From NCBI GenBank assembly GCA_948567375.1, contig OX419755.1, positions 64,112,944 through 64,176,943 of the forward strand: 64,000 nucleotides of DNA, written 5' to 3'. Positions 59,086 through 64,000 of this stretch are shown one piece after another. Below the pieces are notes generated by a model. It did not search any database and had not been told where the DNA came from. It worked only from the letters and a program-made list of their open reading frames with translations. Origin of the DNA: Lunularia cruciata (lineage: Eukaryota; Streptophyta; Marchantiopsida; Lunulariales; Lunulariaceae). Numbering within the stretch: position 1 is the stretch's first letter; each line of letters begins with the position of its first letter. The translations under genes and the position numbers were made by a program.

Positions 59086-60810
59086 GAACTTTTGGTTTTC
59101 TTTGGCAAAGATGGAGAAGATGTGGAGGTCTTTGTGAGAGACTTCAAGAGAGCTTGCATAGGAAACAATGAGAGGAGGAAGAATGAGTGGGCCTCATTAT
59201 TACCAGATTTCTTTGAAGATGCAACACTTGCATGGTATGACTTAGAATAACAAAAGAGAGAGAGAAAAGATGAGCAAGAAGAGTCTTGGGAGAGTTTGAC
59301 TTCAACATTCATTGAGAACTTTATTCTAGATGAGATTTATGAGAGATTCATGAGTGAGGTTACATTTCTCAAACAAGGAGATGGAGAGAGAGTGAGAGTT
59401 TATGTAGAAAGAGTGGAGAAGTTGGAGTCTAGATTTTGCATGGTGTTGAGGAAGAGTGGGGATGATGTGGAGACTATTATGATTGGCATAACAGCTATGA
59501 TCACCAAGAATTTTGTGGGAAGGTTGAGACCAAAAATTAGAAGCAAGGTGAGATATGAGAAACCTTCTTCCAAGGTTGGAGCTATCAAGATTGGAATTCG
59601 TATAGAGGAGAGCTTGGAAGGGGATGAGAGTGATTTGGTGGTGAAGAAGGTTATGAATCCTCCTCAAGGTTAAAATTATGGTGGAACTTCTGAAACTTTG
59701 GTAGCAAGCATTGCACCACAAGTAGTAGTTGCTCTAGTTCTTGCACCTCTACCAAAGGATCCACTTCAAACCATCATTGAACAACTTGCAGATCTCAAGA
59801 TCAATGTAGTGCAACTATGGGAGAAGAGAGAGGTGGATCAGAATGTGGGGAGAGGGCTTAGGATTTATGGAAGTTATCCATATAGAGGAGGCCAACCAAC
59901 CAACAATTTCAATGAGAAAAATTGTTTTGGTTGAGGAGGAAGAGGTCACATTCAAAGGAATTGCCCAAAGTCCACTTACCATGGAAGGGGTTATGAAGGA
60001 ACCAATAGAGGGAAGGAGGGAGAGAGTGAAGCCCAAGTGACTCCTAATCCAAAAAAGGAAGGAGATAGCATCCATAGATGTGGTTGAGAGCAAGTATGAG
60101 AAGGGAGAGTGCTTAAACTCCAAAGGTCTTCATTTGGATCTTTTGGCACAAGAGAAGAAGAGAGCTTGTTTTGTAGAGAATGTGTACTCTTCTCAAGGAT
60201 TTACTCCAAGCCAAGATACTCCTATGCCTACTAGGAGCACTCGCACAAGCACTTCAACACAATCAACAACAAAGACTCCAAGGAAGAAGTTGGGGATGGA
60301 GGACTTCTTGATCTCAATGCAACAATGGAACTACAATGTCTTGGAAGATGTTGGTAGTCACAAGGCTAACATCATAGTGGGCCAGCTGATTGCTTTGAAT
60401 CCTACTTTGAGAAAGGAGCTTAGAGTTGGTTTGAGTTCTAGAAGGAACAAGAGAAAGAAGAAGACAAAAGCTTCGGTATCAATAGGGGTGGTGGATGCCA
60501 AGCCAACACCATGGGATACTTGTGAATATGCCTCCAAGATTGATGTGAGAGTGAATGGTCACAACATCAAGGATGCATTGGTTGGGGAGGATCAGTTGTG
60601 AATGCCATATCAGAAAGGTTGATGAAGAAGTTGGGTATGATACCCTCATGACCTTCAACATTTATGCCAAGCATGACAAAAAAGCAACAAGTTTGACCAA
60701 TAGAGGTGATAGATAAGGTGGTAGTTTCAGTTATGGGAGTTCAAAATCTCATGACCTTCAAGTCTTGAAGGATTCTGGCTATGATTTGCTTCTTGGAAGG
60801 CCATGGTTGA
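59086..60810 (+). pseudogene. Gag and protease start of Element III
   Basis: One frame runs from 59086 with stops at about 59248 (TAA), 59671 (TAA) and 59932 (TGA). The gag core reads GKDGEDVEVFVRDFKRACIG, LAWYDLE and VYVERVEKLESRF. Near 59923 the knuckle reads NCFG, stop, GGRGHIQRNCP, so the second Cys of CCHC has become TGA. Frame 60080-60601 continues to the protease: VRVNGHNIKDALV, then a 2-base loss at the active site (about 60580) shifts frame, after which NAISERLMKKLGYD can be read. LLLGRPWLKA near 60790 is the protease end. Confidence 0.78.
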
Positions 60811-61177
60811 AAGCAACACGCAGAACTGATTGATGGCACAAAGGTTACTTGAGAATTGGGCCATTAAACCATAGAGTCATAGTTCCAATCACTAACACCA
60901 CCAACACTTCACACTCAGATACAACATTTTTTGATTATTGGGAATCAAATTCAAAAGAAGGAGCTTTAGGGGTTCTCACTAGGCCTTCCACTCGCTCCAT
61001 AGGATTTGGGCTATGCACCTTGTCCTCAAAAACCAATTGGGCATGGTGCAATTTGCTACACTCTAGAAGAATTCATACTTGTGGATGAGGTCTCTTTACC
61101 AAATCTAGATGTCACCACTCTCTCCTCCACCATGTTGAGCTCAATATGCTCAGCCAAACCAAAGACTACCGCCAAAG

Positions 61178-61902
61178 TGTAATACCAAGAGCTAGCCATA
61201 TGATCTAGATGTGAAATTTGGTTTGGTAACATCAAGAATGATGTTACACATGATGGTCAAAATAGATCAGATAGAAGTATCACCAAAAGAGTACTTCTCC
61301 TTATAGAGTAGAAGCCAAAATAGACTTGAGAACCTTAGAACCAATAGCTAGACATATGATTTAAAGGTGAGAATTGATTTGGTAACATCTTGAAGGATTT
61401 TATTCATGATGGACTAAATAGATCAGAAAGAAGTATCACCAAAAGGAGACTTCTACTAATAGAGTAGGAACCAAAATATGCCTGAAATCTTTGAAGGCAA
61501 TTTTGGAGGCCTAAATAGATGAATTAGGCCTCAAAAATGTGCAAATTCCCCCCCCCCCTTCAACAAGGGATAGGCTGGCCTTCCCTCCCTTGGTTAGTCT
61601 TGTTGAGAGCTTTCCAATGGTACCTTACGTGATTTTGAGACTCCTATAGGAAGATTCCCTCCGGTCAAAGCTTGTTTGACTAACCAGATAGGACCTAGAC
61701 CAACATGTCACCCATCCAAGTAAGTAATCCAAGGGTGGAGCTTGCTGACATGTCACCTATTTGTGTGCCTAATCCTATTGTGGAGCTTCCTTGGAGAAGA
61801 TCCTCTTTGTCTATATAATAAAGAGAAGGTGCTCCTTTGGGGCACCAAATGTTGAGTGTGTAATATGTGTTTTCTCTCTTCTCTTGTTCTCAAAGTATTA
61901 CA
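61178..61902 (+). repeat. Solo LTR (Element I family), TSD CAAAG
   Basis: Starts TGTAATACCAAGAGC and ends GTATTACA. The target duplication CAAAG is perfect at 61173-61177 and 61903-61907. Copy C shows the unfilled site near 45091 (GCCAAAGTAGGCGAAGTAGC). TATATAATAAA lies at about 61813. It is the closest relative of the 3' LTR of Element I by eye. Confidence 0.94.
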
Positions 61903-62085
61903 CAAAGCAGGCAAAGTAGCCTGTAACAACATAACATCATGAACTCTATGTCACAACTCCTTGTGTAGTATCCCATACCAAAACTAGACCACTTGGGCCT
62001 TAGTAACTCCTTGAGTGAAACTGATCAGCCGCCTCATGCAAGTGCATGCCTCACGTAGGCTCTCTCCAGTCTTTTGCTAGAACTC

Positions 62086-62810
62086 CTACAAGCTCCTCAA
62101 CTTGTCAGTCCGCACTCCTTGGTTGTTTTGCCTCAAACACTGGAAGAACTCCACTATGGGGTTAAATCCCAATACTACACCACCTCTTGTAGTGGTACCT
62201 CCACTTGTGGTAGCACTATCTCTAGCTAGTGCACCTCCACTAGCTCCACCAATGCTACTTGAGCTAGAACTCATGGGTATAGCCAATCTACCCCTGGCAA
62301 CCGAGCCTAAAGTGATGGAGACATAGTTTAGAGACCAATATTATCTCCATAACTCAATCTCCTCCTAGTGAGCTCTCTTGAACTCATGGTAGTTGTCCAT
62401 TGGTGGACCCTCCAAGTGCTCAAATAATCCCTTCTATACCATGAAAGGTGTGAACAAAGTCGGGTCCGCATCTATTGTAGATCACACCAACTATTGAACT
62501 TTTGGATGAAGTCATCCAACTCAATGGTACCCACTATACCAGAGTAACACCTAGGGCCTTTGGAGGCCCCATAAATCTCCTCCATGTCCCACAACAATGG
62601 TGCGGACATACTAAGTGCACTCTCAATTGAATCAACTCCTATGTCAAACTCCAACTCAAAGTCAATCTCCTCCCTCACTAGGACTTGAGATATTGGCTGA
62701 TATTGAGTGCCACTCCAAGTACACCAAATATGTATTGCAGTGCTATCTCCTCTAGAATCCCCAAAGAACTTCATTGTGACAAGTAACCACAAACCGCCAA
62801 CCGCAACCAC
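62086..62810 (-). pseudogene. Gag of DMT copy E
   Basis: Frame 62810-62472 (MKFFGDSRGDSTAIHIW to FIQKFNSWCDLQ) and frame 62286-62086 (SIGGASGGALARDSATTSGG) are close to gag of copy C. They come from separate frames. Stops lie between them. No knuckle is open in this copy. Confidence 0.75.
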
Positions 62811-63473
62811 AAACCGCCAACCACAATCACAACCACAAGAACCTCACCAAGAACCAACACCACCAACCAAACACCACCAAGTGCCAACACCAATTGAGCA
62901 CCACCAAGTGCAAATACCAACGGAACACTACCTACTAATGTAACTCTTACTAAGACAACTTCACTAGGGGAAAGTGCAACCTGTAACCTGCCATCATAAC
63001 ATGCACTCTCACTATCTATTGGTCATCACTTCTTGCCTCATCAAAGAGAAACAAAGGTAGTATGATTGGTCATCACTCTAGCCTCACCACTAAGAGCACA
63101 CCAGAGCACCAACACTCTAAATTTAGGGCACCACACAAACATGGTGCACAAATAGGAAATAGAGAATGGAGGAGGTCCAATCATATGAACTCTAAATGAA
63201 AACACTCCATATCATAAAGAAACATGGGATTGATTCTACCAACATTTGGCATTTGACATAATAGGAGTTGCTATCTATGTCTTAAGGTATTAGGATCACC
63301 AAGAATGGGATCAAACTGCATCTCCTAGCCAAATTTGCATCAATCAAACAAGTTTTTGCACACTAGGGAAAACTTGAACTCCAATCAAGCTACCAATGAT
63401 TAGCAAGTCTTGGAGATACTACCAACACTCTTAGTTCTTGCACCCGATTCCCCCCTGACCTCACTTCTTTGAT

Positions 63474-63930
63474 ATAATCAATTTGTTTACACCACTCAAA
63501 TCAACTCAACTCAACTCATATCAATACTTGATTTGTCACTCTATAAACTGCAAACAACTAGGCACTAATTACAGTCAAGCCACACTCGCTCTAGCTAAGA
63601 GAATCCAGGTGACACTTGCCGGCCTTAGTCCACCATAGCCAGGAACTCAAAGGCTCAACATCAGAGAAGTGAGCTCTCTAGAGCCGCACTTTGAAAATAT
63701 ACCTCCTAGACTCAAACTAGGTCTCAAAGCCTAATGGTCCCATTGACGGCACACCCAACAGTGAAAATGGTGCAAAGTGACAATGGGCTCCACCATGAAG
63801 TCAGTACCTTGAACGCAAAATTTGACCATCGGAAAGTAGTTTACAAGTGACTGCTAAAATACCTCTAACAACTATCACTACAACTCCAATGTCCAAGAAA
63901 TCTAGATGCAATACTACAAATGGCATGACA
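63474..63930 (-). repeat. 5' LTR of DMT copy E
   Basis: Minus-strand ends TGTCATGCC and GATTATA, matching the LTR of copy C over its full length of about 457 bp. The shared edge at 63930 supports the LTR start used for copy C. Confidence 0.75.
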
Positions 63931-64000
63931 CTACACTTTGTGAGAGTAAGGAGGATGTGGTTCTTGCTTCTAGAGCAAAGATGGTTGATGATGGAGTTCA
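63931..64000 (+). mobile_element. DMT element copy F, fragment at window edge
   Basis: CACTTTGTGAGAGTAAGGA and GATGGTTGATGATGGAG match the gag-protease junction of copy C (minus 44060-43995) and copy B (39107 onward). It continues beyond the window. Confidence 0.7.

Larger units (their letters stand above)
56834..60964 (+). mobile_element. Element III: Ty3/gypsy-like, LTR to protease
   Basis: A probable 5' LTR (56834-57475), a leader, gag with a damaged CCHC knuckle and the start of protease lie in order on the plus strand. It breaks off near 60964 where DMT copy E begins in the other orientation. RT and later domains are not in the window. Frames are interrupted by stops. Confidence 0.7.
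60965..63930 (-). mobile_element. DMT element copy E: LTR, leader, gag
   Basis: Minus-strand LTR 63930-63474, leader, and gag pieces to 60965 match copy C 47795-44890. The solo LTR at 61178-61902 splits it. On the left it abuts Element III without an LTR, so it is truncated. On the right its LTR abuts DMT copy F in the opposite orientation, echoing the C/D arrangement. Confidence 0.82.

Overview
The window is nuclear DNA of a streptophyte, most likely a non-flowering land plant or a close algal relative. Four host genes keep spliced or plastid-type plant structures: a mitochondrial ribosome recycling factor, a secreted protein of the Arabidopsis At4g27020 type, RNase H2 subunit C, and a small predicted plastid membrane protein. 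They sit in a gene island at about 11.2-26.4 kb. Almost everything else is decayed retrotransposon, nested several layers deep. The exact species cannot be told from the sequence.

Layout. 1-3266: 3' part of a Ty3/gypsy chromovirus (Element I, + strand) ending in a chromodomain, polypurine tract and LTR. 3267-7232: a second Ty3/gypsy element on the minus strand (Element II), whose LTR carries an array of heat-shock-element-like GAAnnTTC palindromes upstream of a TATA box. 7233-10245: copy A of a third family, called here the DMT family. 10.2-11.2 kb: LINE remnant. 11.2-26.4 kb: host genes. 26.4-37.2 kb: AT-rich decayed repeats, including a worn copy of Element II and a LINE 3' end. 37.2-54.2 kb: DMT copies B (+), C (-) and D (+), inserted or rearranged into one another. 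54.3-56.8 kb: unassigned repeat-like DNA. 56.8-61.0 kb: another Ty3/gypsy element (Element III, +). 61.0-64.0 kb: DMT copies E (-) and F (+).

The most interesting system is the DMT family. It is a Ty3/gypsy-order element (gag with CCHC knuckle, protease, RT, RNase H, integrase) that carries a DNMT3-like cytosine-5 methyltransferase between protease and reverse transcriptase. It also carries a PHD-finger-like C4HC3 motif after the integrase. All copies here are inactivated, many stops looking like CAG to TAG transitions.

Four solo LTRs of the Element I family (8306, 29573, 38160, 61178) each have perfect 5-bp target duplications. Three of them lie inside DMT copies, and the matching unfilled site can be read in a sister copy. 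The order of events is therefore visible: DMT elements first, chromovirus LTRs later.

Exon boundaries of the host genes were worked out by hand from splice signals and reading phase. No searches were run.
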